A DNA stretch of 64,000 bases from NCBI RefSeq assembly GCF_003386285.1, contig NZ_QPNC01000032.1, positions 1 to 64,000 on the forward strand, in the 5' to 3' direction. The stretch comes from Nocardiopsis sp. FIRDI 009. Its GTDB lineage: Bacteria; Actinomycetota; Actinomycetes; Streptosporangiales; Streptosporangiaceae. Within the stretch, counting starts at the first letter, position 1. Each line of letters starts with the position of its first letter. The notes beneath the pieces were generated by a model. The model was not told the DNA's origin, ran no database searches, and saw only the letters and a program-made list of their open reading frames with translations. Below, piece by piece: positions 1 through 7,655 of this stretch. The translations under genes were made by a program, and so were the position numbers.

Positions 1-109
1 GGGTGTCACGCTGGCGCTCCAGCTCGGCGTCGACCGCCGCCGACACCTCCGGGTCCAGCTCGCCCAGGGTCCGGTCGAGGACCGGGACACCGGGTGCGGT
101 GGAAACCAA
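1..109 (-). CDS. glyA: Serine hydroxymethyltransferase, N-terminal fragment (runs off the window)
   Basis: The first 36 codons of a leftward gene are present; the rest lies outside the window. The visible peptide contains LDRTLGELDPEVSAAVDAEL followed by ERQRDT, which matches the conserved N-terminal helix of SHMT. SHMT interconverts serine and glycine using tetrahydrofolate and pyridoxal phosphate in the cytoplasm. The chosen start is TTG at 107-109, with GGGAG six bases upstream; no ATG or GTG lies in this frame nearby. It sits downstream of iclR on the same strand and has its own copy of the IclR-type operator upstream. It may therefore be a pathway-specific SHMT, possibly recapturing one-carbon units from a demethylating Rieske system, rather than the housekeeping enzyme. 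The family is fairly clear; the pathway role is inference. Confidence 0.8.
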   Translation of the reverse strand, partial: MVSTAPGVPVLDRTLGELDPEVSAAVDAELERQRDT

Positions 110-127
110 CGAGCACTCCCTTCTTTT

Positions 128-163
128 GTTGCTTTATGCGCAACGAATTCCGTGATGCACAAC
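128..163 (-). promoter_or_regulatory. Tandem IclR-type operator upstream of glyA
   Basis: Positions 128-144 read GTTGC-N7-GCAAC, a perfect 5-7-5 dyad. A second, half-conserved copy ends in CACAAC at 163, exactly 19 bp further on. The same motif at the same 19-bp spacing occurs at 1083-1118 and 1178-1213, so this is probably the binding site of the IclR protein encoded at 306-1091. Confidence 0.6.
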
Positions 164-305
164 GCGATGTGGATCACAGTGAGGGCTACTCGCGGGTCTG
201 TCAAGACCCTGAAGGGTTAGTTCGTGCGACTTGATCGTCGGTTAATAATTGATTGATATATCAGTAACCGCGCACGGCAACCGGAGTACGGTCGCCGTCG
301 CGCCG

Positions 306-1091
306 TCAGCGACCCATGTAGGCCATCCGGTCCGACAGCTCACGCGCCCCCCGGCGCAGTTCCTCCACGACCTCGGGGATGCGCTTCCTCGACAGCCGGT
401 ACGCCGGACCGGAGGCGCTGATCGCCGCGATCACGTCCCCGCCGGACCCGAACACCGGCACGGCGATCGCGTGCAAGCCCGGCTCCAGCTCCTCGAAGGA
501 GGTGGCGTACCCGTCCTCGGCCACCCCCTTGAGGACCTCCCCCAGCTCCTGCGGGTCCGTGATCGTGCGCGCCGTGTAGGACACGAGCCCCCCGGCGAGC
601 AGCTCGTCCAGCTCGCCCGGGGGCATGAAGGCCAACAGCGCCTTGCCGCTGGCCGTCGCGTGCGACGGGGTGCGCTGGCCGATCCAGTTCTGCGCCGCCA
701 CGGCCGAGGTGCCCAGCGCCTGACTGACGTTGATCGCGTTCGCCGAGTCGAGTACCGCGACGTTCACCGTCTCGCCGAGGCGGCCGGCCAGTTCCTCGCA
801 CACCGGATTGCCGACCTGGACTATGTCGAGCTGACCGGCGACGGCACCGGCGAACCGCAGCATGCCGATGCCGATGCTGAACCTGCCGCGCTCCCCGTGC
901 TGTTCCACGAGCTGTCTCGCCTGGAGGGTGTAGACCAGCCGTGACACGGTGGACTTGTGCACCCCCAGCTCGGCGGCGATCTCCGTGACCCCCCTCTCCC
1001 CGCGTGCGAGGAGCTCCAGGATGGTGATCGCCCGGTCCACTGACTGGACCAGTGTCGGCTCGCGTTCTCCCGTGGTTTCTTTGTTGCTCAT
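306..1091 (-). CDS. IclR-family transcriptional regulator
   Basis: This 261-aa protein has the two-domain IclR layout. A winged helix-turn-helix lies at about residues 17-75, including VTEIAAELGVHKSTVSRLVY. An IclR effector domain fills the rest, with the typical ASGKALLAF and a DGYATSFEELEPGLHAIAVP-type segment. Family members bind small carboxylate or aromatic ligands and act as repressors or activators of a neighbouring catabolic gene set. The ATG start at 1089-1091 lies inside an operator-like dyad (1083-1099), so autoregulation is likely. It is divergent from the Rieske ferredoxin/reductase pair and upstream of glyA, and all three share the operator. Effector unknown. Confidence 0.9.
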   Translation of the reverse strand: MSNKETTGEREPTLVQSVDRAITILELLARGERGVTEIAAELGVHKSTVSRLVYTLQARQLVEQHGERGRFSIGIGMLRFAGAVAGQLDIVQVGNPVCEELAGRLGETVNVAVLDSANAINVSQALGTSAVAAQNWIGQRTPSHATASGKALLAFMPPGELDELLAGGLVSYTARTITDPQELGEVLKGVAEDGYATSFEELEPGLHAIAVPVFGSGGDVIAAISASGPAYRLSRKRIPEVVEELRRGARELSDRMAYMGR

Positions 1092-1118
1092 AGTGCAACT
1101 ATAACCGATATGCGCAAC
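1083..1118 (-). promoter_or_regulatory. Tandem IclR-type operator over the iclR start
   Basis: GTTGC-N7-GCAAC occupies 1083-1099 and overlaps the iclR start codon. A second copy, conserved in its right half (GCGCAAC), ends at 1118, 19 bp further. Same architecture as at 128-163 and 1178-1213. Inferred autoregulatory site. Confidence 0.6.
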
Positions 1119-1177
1119 TCTTCGAAAATTCGCCCCGACACTCCTTGACTACGCGCCGATCACGCTTTCATCATTGT

Positions 1178-1213
1178 GTTGCGTATCGAACAAGTAGTTT
1201 CGTATAGCGCAAC
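1178..1213 (+). promoter_or_regulatory. Tandem IclR-type operator upstream of the Rieske/reductase operon
   Basis: Two 17-bp sites lie at 1178-1194 (GTTGC-N7-ACAAG) and 1197-1213 (GTTTC-N7-GCAAC), spaced 19 bp apart. They end just before the GGAGG of the ferredoxin gene (1214-1218). A possible -35 TTGACT lies at 1145-1150. Binding here would lie over or just downstream of the promoter. Confidence 0.6.
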
Positions 1214-1223
1214 GGAGGGTGTG

Positions 1224-1541
1224 ATGATCCCAGCATGTGCCGTGGCGGACCTGCCCGAGGGCGAGGCGGTCCGCATCCCCGGCGAGGTCCCGATCGCGGT
1301 CTTCAACGTCGACGGCGAGATCTACGCCATCGACGACACGTGCAGCCACCAGGACGCCTCACTCTCCGAGGGGTGGCTCGAAGGATGCCTCATCGAGTGC
1401 CCGCTCCACGCCGCGAGCTTCGACCTGCGCACGGGCATGCCCACCGGAGCTCCGGCCAAGAAGCCGGTCCGCACCCACTCGGTCGTGATCCAGGACGGCG
1501 TGATCTACGTGGTCCCGCAGAACCAGGAGGCAGTCGTATGA
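1224..1541 (+). CDS. Rieske-type [2Fe-2S] ferredoxin
   Basis: This 105-aa soluble protein carries a complete Rieske cluster motif: C-S-H (residues 33-35) and, after a 16-residue loop, C-P-L-H followed by AASFDLRTG. It resembles BphA3/NirD-class ferredoxins that pass electrons to Rieske oxygenases or P450s. ATG 1224 is preceded by GGAGG at 1214-1218. The gene overlaps the following flavoprotein by ATGA, so the two are translationally coupled as an electron-transfer pair. The terminal oxygenase is not in the window; it may lie beyond glyA. Regulated by the IclR-type operator just upstream. Confidence 0.9.
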   Translation: MIPACAVADLPEGEAVRIPGEVPIAVFNVDGEIYAIDDTCSHQDASLSEGWLEGCLIECPLHAASFDLRTGMPTGAPAKKPVRTHSVVIQDGVIYVVPQNQEAVV

Positions 1542-2719
1542 GAACCGTTGCTGTCGTCGGGGCCTCGTTGGCGGGGCTGCGCGCGGTCGAGGAACTCAGG
1601 TCGCAGGGCTTCGACGGCCGGATCACGGTCATCGGGGACGAGCCGTACCAGCCCTACGACCGCCCGCCGCTGTCGAAGGGCTACCTCGCGGGCACCCGCA
1701 CGCCGGAGAGCCTGCGGCTGGCCGACCAGTCCGACACGGACGACCTGGCCGCGGAGTGGCGGCTCGGGGTTCGCGCCGACTCCCTCGACCCCCTCACCCG
1801 GTCGATCCGGCTGTCCGACGGGGAGGAGATCACCGCGGACGGCGTCGTCATCGCCACCGGCGGCCGGGCCCGCCCGCTCCCCGGTTCGGAGGGCCTGTCC
1901 GGGGTGCACACCGTGCGGACGCTCGACGACGCGGCGGCGCTGAGCGCCGACCTGGAGAACAGCTCGACGGGGGTGGTGGTGATCGGCGCGGGCTGGATCG
2001 GCTCCGAGGTCGCCTCGACCTGCCACGCGCTCGGGCGTCCGGTGACCGTCGTCGAGGCGAGCCCGACCCCGCTCGCGCGCGTCCTCGGCCCGGACATGGG
2101 CTCGGTCTGCGCGGCGCTGCACACCGACCACGGCGTGGCCCTGCGCACCGGTGTGGGTGTCCGCTCCCTGACCTCGTCGGGTTTCGGCCCCTGGAAGCGC
2201 GTCACCGGCGTTGACCTCGCCGACGGCACGCACCTGCCCGCGGACGTGGTCGTGGTCGGCATCGGCATGCTGCCCAACACCGAGTGGCTCGCCGGGTCCG
2301 GGATCCCGGTCCAGGACGGTGTGCTCTGCGACGCGGGATGCGTCACCGCGTTCCCCTCCGTCGTCGCGGTGGGCGACGTCGCCCGCTACCACGGCCCCGG
2401 CGGGCCGGTCCGGCACGAGCACTGGACCAACGCCTCCGAGCAACCCGTCACCGCCGTGCGCAACCTCCTGGCGGGCACGACGATCGAGGAGTACCGGCCG
2501 TCCGGCTACTTCTGGTCCGACCAGTACGGGACCCGGTTGCAGGTCGCCGGACACCCCGCGGACGCCGACGAGGTCGCCGTCGTCGACGGGTCGCCGAACG
2601 ACCGCCGGTTCGTCGCCGAGTACCGCCGCCGGGGAGCGACGGTGGGCGTGCTCGCGATGAACAACCCCAAGCTCTTCGGCCGCCTGCGTCGACAGCTGCG
2701 CGACCGCGCGGCCGTGTGA
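1538..2719 (+). CDS. NAD(P)H-dependent ferredoxin reductase (FAD/NAD-binding)
   Basis: This 393-aa protein belongs to the pyridine nucleotide-disulfide oxidoreductase family, of the BphA4/RhdA-type ferredoxin reductase subclass with a reductase C-terminal domain. Visible are an N-terminal dinucleotide fold (VVGASLAG, residues 6-13), PYDRPPLSKGYL, the ATGG motif (107-110), the NAD-binding GAGWIGSE (150-157), and a C-terminal GDVA motif near residue 275. It has no redox-active CxxxxC pair, as expected for a ferredoxin reductase. It overlaps the Rieske ferredoxin by 4 bp and should reduce that ferredoxin with NAD(P)H. A strong hairpin follows the stop. Confidence 0.93.
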   Translation: MRTVAVVGASLAGLRAVEELRSQGFDGRITVIGDEPYQPYDRPPLSKGYLAGTRTPESLRLADQSDTDDLAAEWRLGVRADSLDPLTRSIRLSDGEEITADGVVIATGGRARPLPGSEGLSGVHTVRTLDDAAALSADLENSSTGVVVIGAGWIGSEVASTCHALGRPVTVVEASPTPLARVLGPDMGSVCAALHTDHGVALRTGVGVRSLTSSGFGPWKRVTGVDLADGTHLPADVVVVGIGMLPNTEWLAGSGIPVQDGVLCDAGCVTAFPSVVAVGDVARYHGPGGPVRHEHWTNASEQPVTAVRNLLAGTTIEEYRPSGYFWSDQYGTRLQVAGHPADADEVAVVDGSPNDRRFVAEYRRRGATVGVLAMNNPKLFGRLRRQLRDRAAV

Positions 2720-2723
2720 CCGC

Positions 2724-2748
2724 GCGGGGTCGGTCCCGCCGACCCCGC
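2724..2748 (+). terminator. Hairpin terminator after the ferredoxin reductase
   Basis: GCGGGGTCGG (2724-2733), a 5-nt loop and CCGACCCCGC (2739-2748) form a perfect 10-bp stem four bases after the reductase stop. There is no U-tract, as is common in high-GC actinobacteria. It probably also ends the leftward remnant on the other side. Confidence 0.6.
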
Positions 2749-2762
2749 CGAACCGGATCTGC

Positions 2763-3123
2763 CCGTGCCCCGAGCTTCCTCGTCTCCAAGCAGACCCGGC
2801 ACCACCGTGATCTCGAACTCCCTTACGGGGATCGCTCGGGGTTCAGCATGGACACGCTCACCCATCCATTCGGGGTAGGCCCTCTTCCCGGAGAGTCGGA
2901 GCCAGAGCTGGAACAGGCCCCCGTCGGCCTGCACGAGTTTGTCCAGCTCCGCTGCCATTGCCTTGCTTGGCCAGTGTGTCCCCTGCTCGAACCCGCATAC
3001 CAGCCCGTTCGAGCAGGTCACCTGCTTCGCCAGCCATGACTGTGTCTTGCCCGCCTGGTTGCGAAACTTCCGCAGCTCGATCCCCCACTGCAACGCATGC
3101 GGCCTGACCTTGCGTTTCGCCAT
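2763..3123 (-). pseudogene. Truncated XRE-family regulator (DUF5753-type) remnant
   Basis: From ATG at 3121-3123 the frame encodes a helix-turn-helix domain (about residues 14-75, including KTQSWLAKQVTCSNGLVCGFEQG). It then enters what looks like the start of the DUF5753 domain (IPVREFEITVVPGLLGDEEAR, residues 100-120). Homology fades around residue 120, where full-length relatives continue for about 160 more residues; beyond that the frame only runs antisense through the reductase gene. I read this as a 3'-truncated gene. Intact members pair with small DUF397-like proteins, and the neighbouring small genes at 3302-3852 are also damaged. Confidence 0.6.
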
Positions 3124-3301
3124 CTTTCACCAGCCTCACCACGGAAAACACCATTGAATATCCCTGTCGCCTGATGATCGCGCCCTGTTCAGGGTCCTAG
3201 GTTTTCCCGGCGTCCTCTTGAATCCTGGTCACAGTTGATGGTTCTCCGGATCTGCGGATATATCACCAACTTCACCATGCATTTCAAACAAAGGGGACAT
3301 T

Positions 3302-3585
3302 ATGACTCCGCAGGAGGCGGCCAAGGCGCTCTGCCTTGAGCTGGACAAAACGACCTCACACCACTCCCTCGCAAGGGAATGTTGATCGAGGTGCACAAGG
3401 GAGACCAGAGCCAGACGGTGCTCCTGCGCGAGATCGGCGAGGGCCTGCACTGGTACCGGGTGTGGGACTCCTACCGCACCGACACCGAAAAGCACGAGTA
3501 CGACCGCGCGCTGCCCGTCGGTCAGGAGCCCGAGTTCGCCCGGCGCATCTCCGGAGTCCTCTCCATCCCGAAGGTGGATCTGTGA
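3302..3585 (+). pseudogene. Small actinobacterial protein of unknown function, frameshifted
   Basis: ATG 3302 follows AAGGGGAC and opens MTPQEAAKALCLELDK, then hits a stop at 3383-3385 after 27 codons. In the frame one base back, DLTPLPRKGMLIEVHKGDQ continues smoothly to the TGA at 3583-3585. The joined product (about 94 aa) reads as one protein if one base is missing near the AAAA run around 3348-3353. The downstream frame alone could start at ATG 3379 (68 aa), but it lacks its own ribosome site and the N-terminal helix. Family unknown to me. Could be a real pseudogene or a sequencing error. Confidence 0.5.
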
Positions 3586-3852
3586 TGAGCGCGGTCAACC
3601 ACACCCCCGCCACGTCGGCGAGGTCGCTCCCGAGACCGGTGAGGCGCTCGCCGCCTTCGAGGGCGTCGCCCAGTTGGGTCCCGGCCGGATCCTGTGCTCG
3701 GCGGTCGGCCTCCTCCACCCGTCGGAGCGCGGCACCCTCTTCCGCTGTCCCAGAGGCGCGGTCGTGGTGCGCAACGGACAGATGATCACCTTCACGAAGC
3801 TGGAACACGGTGACCTGCCGAAGACCCACGTGCAACGCCCGCATCCCCCTGA
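3585..3852 (+). pseudogene. Second small gene of the same pair, with two apparent frameshifts
   Basis: ATG 3585 overlaps the previous stop (TGATG) and opens MSAVNHTPA. The coding-like sequence then continues in another frame as GEVAPETGEALAAFEGVAQL and FRCPRGAVVVRNGQMITFTK, and only a third frame gives the expected stop, TGA at 3850-3852 just before a strong terminator. At least two single-base changes are needed to restore a protein of about 88 aa. Function unknown. Its tight coupling to the previous gene and the adjacent dead XRE regulator suggest one decaying unit. Confidence 0.4.
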
Positions 3853-3858
3853 AACCGC

Positions 3859-3890
3859 GTCCGCCCCCGGCGGTGAAGCCGGGGGCGGAC
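3859..3890. terminator. Bidirectional terminator hairpin
   Basis: GTCCGCCCCCGGC (3859-3871), a 6-nt loop, and GCCGGGGGCGGAC (3878-3890) give a perfect 13-bp stem. It lies between the rightward small genes and the leftward MerR gene (stop at 3919), so it can serve both. Confidence 0.65.
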
Positions 3891-3918
3891 CTCGCGTGCG
3901 GAAGAGCGGACGTCGGCG

Positions 3919-4413
3919 TCAGGACGTCGTCGGATCGGGGGACGGGACGTCCGGGCCGGTCGAACCGCCGTAGGTGGCGATCTTGTACTCGGTCGCCGTG
4001 AGGGAGAGGGTCAGCTCACGAATCCGACGGCGGATGGTGTCGCGGTGTTCGATCAGCATGTCGAGCCGCTCGGGCACCGTCTCCTTTCCGGCATCGACGA
4101 GCGAGACGTAGTGCTGTAGGTCGCGCATCGGCATGCCGGACAGCCGCATCCGGGTGAGGAACACCAGGCGCCGCATCGCCTCGGTGTCGTAGACGCGATG
4201 ACCGCTGCCGTCGCGGGCCACCGCGACCAGCCCGGCCCGCTCGTAGTAGCGCAGCGTGTGCGGTGAGACGTCGAGCAGGTCAGCGGCCTCGGTGATCGTC
4301 ACCGACTCGGGTATGTCGGCCAGGTCGACGAGGCGGTGGATCGCCTCGACCGACGGTGGATCGTCGTCCGCGAGCGTTTCGAGCGCCCTGCTCATCAGGT
4401 CGTCGGTGGCCAT
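3919..4413 (-). CDS. MerR-family transcriptional regulator
   Basis: This 164-aa protein has a MerR helix-turn-helix at about residues 38-105 (VTITEAADLLDVSPHTLRYYERAGLV), then a dimerisation coiled coil (about 105-150). It has no long effector domain and no cysteine cluster for metal sensing. The N-terminus carries about 35 residues ahead of the usual start; an internal start is possible. It is downstream of and probably co-transcribed with the SDR gene (10-bp gap). The perfect dyad at 5314-5329 upstream of the SDR gene is its likely target. Confidence 0.85.
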   Translation of the reverse strand: MATDDLMSRALETLADDDPPSVEAIHRLVDLADIPESVTITEAADLLDVSPHTLRYYERAGLVAVARDGSGHRVYDTEAMRRLVFLTRMRLSGMPMRDLQHYVSLVDAGKETVPERLDMLIEHRDTIRRRIRELTLSLTATEYKIATYGGSTGPDVPSPDPTTS

Positions 4414-4423
4414 GACGACCAGC

Positions 4424-5296
4424 CTAGACCGGCCGGGCCGACGCCGGTACGCCCTCGAAGTCGGCGCCGCGCGCGATCTCGGCCCACCGCCCGACCTCCT
4501 CCAGCCCACGCCGGTAGGCACCCGAGACACGCTCGACCGCCTCCCGGCCGAGCGGCAGCCGCAACGGCACCTCGTCACCGTGGACGAGGGACACGATGAT
4601 CTCGGCCGCCCGGGCCGGGTCGCCTTCCTGGGCTCCGTCGGCCCCGGCCATGTCCGCGCGAACGGCGGCGAGCAGGTCGCGGTAGGTCTGGGACACCTCG
4701 GCGAACTCAAGCGTGCCGGAGGCGTTGAAGTCGGTCCGGAACCGACTGGGCTCGACGATCAGCACGCGGATCCCGAACGGCGCGACCTCCCCGGCCAGTG
4801 CCTCCGACCAGCCTTCGAGGGCGAACTTCGACGCGGAGTAGGCCGCGACGCCGGGGAACGACATCCGTCCGCCCTGGCTGCTCATCTGCACGATCGTCCC
4901 GGTGCTCCGCGCGCGCATCGCGGGCAGCGCCGCGCGGACGAGCGCTGCGGGGCCGAACAGGTGCAGATCCATCAGTTCCCGCAACCGCGCATCGCTGACC
5001 TCCTCGACCGCGCCGACCATGCCCCGACCCGCGTTGTTGACCAGCACGTCGAGCTGACCGAAGCGGTCGAGGGCGGCCCGCACGAGGTCCGCGGCCGCGG
5101 TGACGTCCCGGGCGTCGAACCCCGCGACCAGGCAGCGGTCGGGGTACTCGGCCGCCAGGTCGGCTACGCTCTCGGGGCGGCGCACCGCCGCCACCACATG
5201 ATCGCCCGCCGCGAGCGCCGACTCCGCCAGTGCGCGTCCGAAACCGCGGGACGCGCCGGTGATGATCCAGGTCTGTGCCTGTGTCCGTGTCGTCAT
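4424..5296 (-). CDS. Short-chain dehydrogenase/reductase (classical SDR)
   Basis: This 290-aa classical SDR has the cofactor motif TGASRGFG (residues 13-20), NNAG (near 87), and the catalytic Ser with Y-S-A-S-K near residues 155-159. The basic residues in AAVRRPESV suggest NADP(H) preference. It lacks a glycine-rich C-terminal signature that would name a substrate. It is the first gene of a two-gene unit with merR, a common pairing in actinomycetes. Substrate unknown. Confidence 0.88.
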   Translation of the reverse strand: MTTRTQAQTWIITGASRGFGRALAESALAAGDHVVAAVRRPESVADLAAEYPDRCLVAGFDARDVTAAADLVRAALDRFGQLDVLVNNAGRGMVGAVEEVSDARLRELMDLHLFGPAALVRAALPAMRARSTGTIVQMSSQGGRMSFPGVAAYSASKFALEGWSEALAGEVAPFGIRVLIVEPSRFRTDFNASGTLEFAEVSQTYRDLLAAVRADMAGADGAQEGDPARAAEIIVSLVHGDEVPLRLPLGREAVERVSGAYRRGLEEVGRWAEIARGADFEGVPASARPV

Positions 5297-5313
5297 GGCG
5301 GCGACGCTAGGAC

Positions 5314-5329
5314 TTCGAGCGCGCTCGAA
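5314..5329. promoter_or_regulatory. Perfect 16-bp palindrome, likely MerR operator
   Basis: TTCGAGCGCGCTCGAA lies 18-33 bp upstream of the SDR start. MerR regulators bind a dyad in the spacer between -35 and -10 elements, and its placement fits control of the SDR-merR unit. Confidence 0.55.
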
Positions 5330-5479
5330 CGCAAACCGGGCTGACGCGAACCGGGCGGGGCTCCCCCGAGGCCGGTGCGGCCCTCACCGTCTTCGAGGGG
5401 ATCGCCCCGCCGCACCGGCGTCGCCGACCTCCGCGACGGCGCCCGGACCCGTCGGCGGTTCACCGTGGGCGGTCGTTCC

Positions 5480-6976
5480 TCAGGCGAGGGGGTGGCGCGG
5501 GTCGGGACCCGAACTCCACACCCGCGCGGCCTCGTCGATGAGTGTCCGCCCCCTGACCACCTCGGCCCCGGCCACGGCGCCAAGCGTGACCAGGACCCCG
5601 TCGTCGTGGTCGCCCGCCTCGACCAGGGTCGGCGCGTGCTCGTCGAGGTAGGTCCGCAGGGCCACGCCGTCCTGGTGCTCGCCGAGCACATCCTGCAGGC
5701 GCGAGGCCCACGTGCGCACGCGCTTGGCGCGTTTGCCCAGGACGGGTGCGGCGAGCGTGGCGGCGTAGCGGGTGCGTTTGGCCGCCTTGCGGACGTCGTG
5801 CCAGGCGGTCAGGCGCGTGTCGGCGTCCTCGGCGGCCACCGCGCGGTCGTGGGCGGACGACATCCGGCGGCAGGCTCCGAGGAGGTCCTCGGTCAGGACG
5901 GGGCGCGCCTTGCGGTGGGCCGCCTCGGTCAGCGGCGGGTCGGTGCGCAGGCGGTCCAGGGTCTCCAGCAGTGCGAAGTAGCGCTGACCCGACAGCTCCT
6001 CGGCGATCCGCTCCATCTCGGTGGCGCGGTGGTCGTCGATGGCGCGCAGCCAGGTGCCGGTGAGCCGGTGCCCCGCGGCGTGTTCGGGGAGGTCGCCGAG
6101 CCACCGTCGACACCGCTCCCGGAGGACCTCCAGGTCCCGTGCCAGGCCCAGCACGCCCGCCAGACGGCGGAGTTCGTCGGCGACCGGTCGGGTGGACCCG
6201 CGTTCCAGGACGGAGGGGAACACCTGGAGCACGGCGCGGATCCGGCGGGTGGCCACCCGCATCTGGTGCACGGCGTCGGGTTCGTCCAGGCGGACCCTGG
6301 GGTCGTGGGCGAGCAGGTGCTCGACCTGGTCCCACAGGTAGGCCAGGACCACGTCACCGGCGGTGTCGCCCCCGGGCCGGGGCACGGGCGGGGGAACGCG
6401 GTCGCCGAGCACGGTGAGGAGTTTGCTGCCGGTCGCGGAGGGGGCGGCTCCGGCCGAGGTCAGGCGTCGGCCGATGTCGTGTTGGAGTTCCCGGCCGCCC
6501 GAGGCGAGTTCGATCTCGACCTCCCGCCAGGCGGTGGTGGTGGTCGCCTCGCCGGTGACCGTGTCGTCGGCGACCAGGGCGAGGGGCTCGCCCGAGGTGT
6601 CGCGCAGTTCGTACTCGGCGCGCCGGGTGCCGATCCGGGCGATCGGGCGCAGGGGCTCTCCCCGGGCCGCCCCGGCCGCGAGCCGGGCCAGCTCGGCGGG
6701 GACGGTGTCGGTGTCCCGCCCCAGCGGGGCGTGGAACTCGCGTTTGGCGTCCGCGCCCCAGGGGATCTTCAGGTGCCACCCGGCGTCGGTCCCGCCGGTG
6801 CGTCGGCGCAGGGTGACGCGGCGCGCGGCCAGACGCAGGTCGTCGGTGTCGTAGTAGGTGGCGTCCAGTTCGTGGGACCGCTCCGCTATCCCGCCGGGCG
6901 CGAGGTCGGTCAGGTCCGGCAGTCGCGCGTCCGTGTCGACGGCGTAGGTGGTCTCGATCTCGATGTGGTCGGGCAC
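5480..6976 (-). CDS. CYTH-CHAD domain protein
   Basis: This 498-aa protein has an N-terminal CYTH (triphosphate tunnel) domain (about residues 1-195) and a C-terminal CHAD domain (about 215-490). CHAD helices are marked by AVHQMRVATRRIRAVL, HDVRKAAKRTRYAATL and LQDVLGEHQD, whose histidines and basic residues bind polyphosphate in this family. The CYTH hallmark E-x-E-x-K appears as EIETT, so the lysine is replaced by threonine. CYTH-CHAD proteins are linked to inorganic polyphosphate binding and triphosphate hydrolysis. The start is GTG at 6974-6976 with GGAGGTG upstream. Appears monocistronic. Whether the CYTH half is active is uncertain. Confidence 0.9.
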   Translation of the reverse strand: MPDHIEIETTYAVDTDARLPDLTDLAPGGIAERSHELDATYYDTDDLRLAARRVTLRRRTGGTDAGWHLKIPWGADAKREFHAPLGRDTDTVPAELARLAAGAARGEPLRPIARIGTRRAEYELRDTSGEPLALVADDTVTGEATTTTAWREVEIELASGGRELQHDIGRRLTSAGAAPSATGSKLLTVLGDRVPPPVPRPGGDTAGDVVLAYLWDQVEHLLAHDPRVRLDEPDAVHQMRVATRRIRAVLQVFPSVLERGSTRPVADELRRLAGVLGLARDLEVLRERCRRWLGDLPEHAAGHRLTGTWLRAIDDHRATEMERIAEELSGQRYFALLETLDRLRTDPPLTEAAHRKARPVLTEDLLGACRRMSSAHDRAVAAEDADTRLTAWHDVRKAAKRTRYAATLAAPVLGKRAKRVRTWASRLQDVLGEHQDGVALRTYLDEHAPTLVEAGDHDDGVLVTLGAVAGAEVVRGRTLIDEAARVWSSGPDPRHPLA

Positions 6977-7301
6977 CGGCGGTTCACCTCCGGCGGTGTG
7001 CCCCGACCCCCGTGGGGCCGGGGCGGGTGGTGGGTCCTCGTTTCCTACGGTTTACCCGCGCGGCACCGGGAGGAAAGGTGTCGTGGCGGGGTCCGGCCCC
7101 GGCTCCCGGGGGCGCGGGGCGGGGCGGGACGCCGGAGCGTCGCGGCGCACGCCCACCGCCAAGGGCCGGGAACGGAACGGCAAGGACTCGGCGGGGGACC
7201 GCGGTGTTTCCCACAAACCGGGGTGGGGCCCGGGGTAGGAAGGCGTGGTACCGACGCCCGTCCGGCCACGGCGACGGGCCCGACACGAGAGGCACACCGC
7301 C

Positions 7302-7619
7302 ATGCCCCACCCCGACGTCACCGACCGGGCCGTGCGCGATCTGATAGAGGCGATCAACGCGGGCGACCGGGAGGCCTTCGCCGATGCGCTCACCCCCGAC
7401 GCCACGATGTCCGACGACGGGTCGGAGCGCGATCTGTTCCCGTGGGCCGAGAAGGAGATCTTCTCCGCCAACGGCCGCATCGACGTCGTCTCCGCGAGTG
7501 ACGAGGGGCGGTCGCTGGTCGCCGACTACCGCAACGACACCTGGGGGTCCATGCGGACCCGCTGGCGGTTCACGGTGACCAACGGGAAGGTCTCCAGGTT
7601 CGACACCGGCCAGGCGTGA
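7302..7619 (+). CDS. NTF2-like (SnoaL-type) small protein
   Basis: This 105-aa protein has the cone-fold pattern: an N-terminal helix with VRDLIEAINAGDREAFADAL, then T-P-D-A-x-M-S-D-D-G and a strand-rich C-terminal half ending TRWRFTVTNGKVSRFDTGQ. The family includes cyclases and isomerases but also many binding-only proteins, and no catalytic residue can be assigned. ATG 7302 was chosen because the conserved fold begins here and an upstream extension is Arg/Pro-rich noise. Single gene between the CYTH-CHAD gene and the TetR gene. Function unknown. Confidence 0.7.
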   Translation: MPHPDVTDRAVRDLIEAINAGDREAFADALTPDATMSDDGSERDLFPWAEKEIFSANGRIDVVSASDEGRSLVADYRNDTWGSMRTRWRFTVTNGKVSRFDTGQA

Positions 7620-7655
7620 TCCGGCGTCGGGGTGCGGGCGTCGGCGGAGCGCCCC

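Noticed and set aside
2506..2762. C-terminal half of the XRE regulator frame
   Set aside because: Beyond about residue 120 the frame is antisense to the ferredoxin reductase and its terminator and loses all family similarity.
5375..7501. Very long rightward open frame opposite the CYTH-CHAD gene
   Set aside because: It is a GC-skew shadow: low-complexity Gly/Arg/Val composition, no domains, and it is antisense to a clear coding gene.
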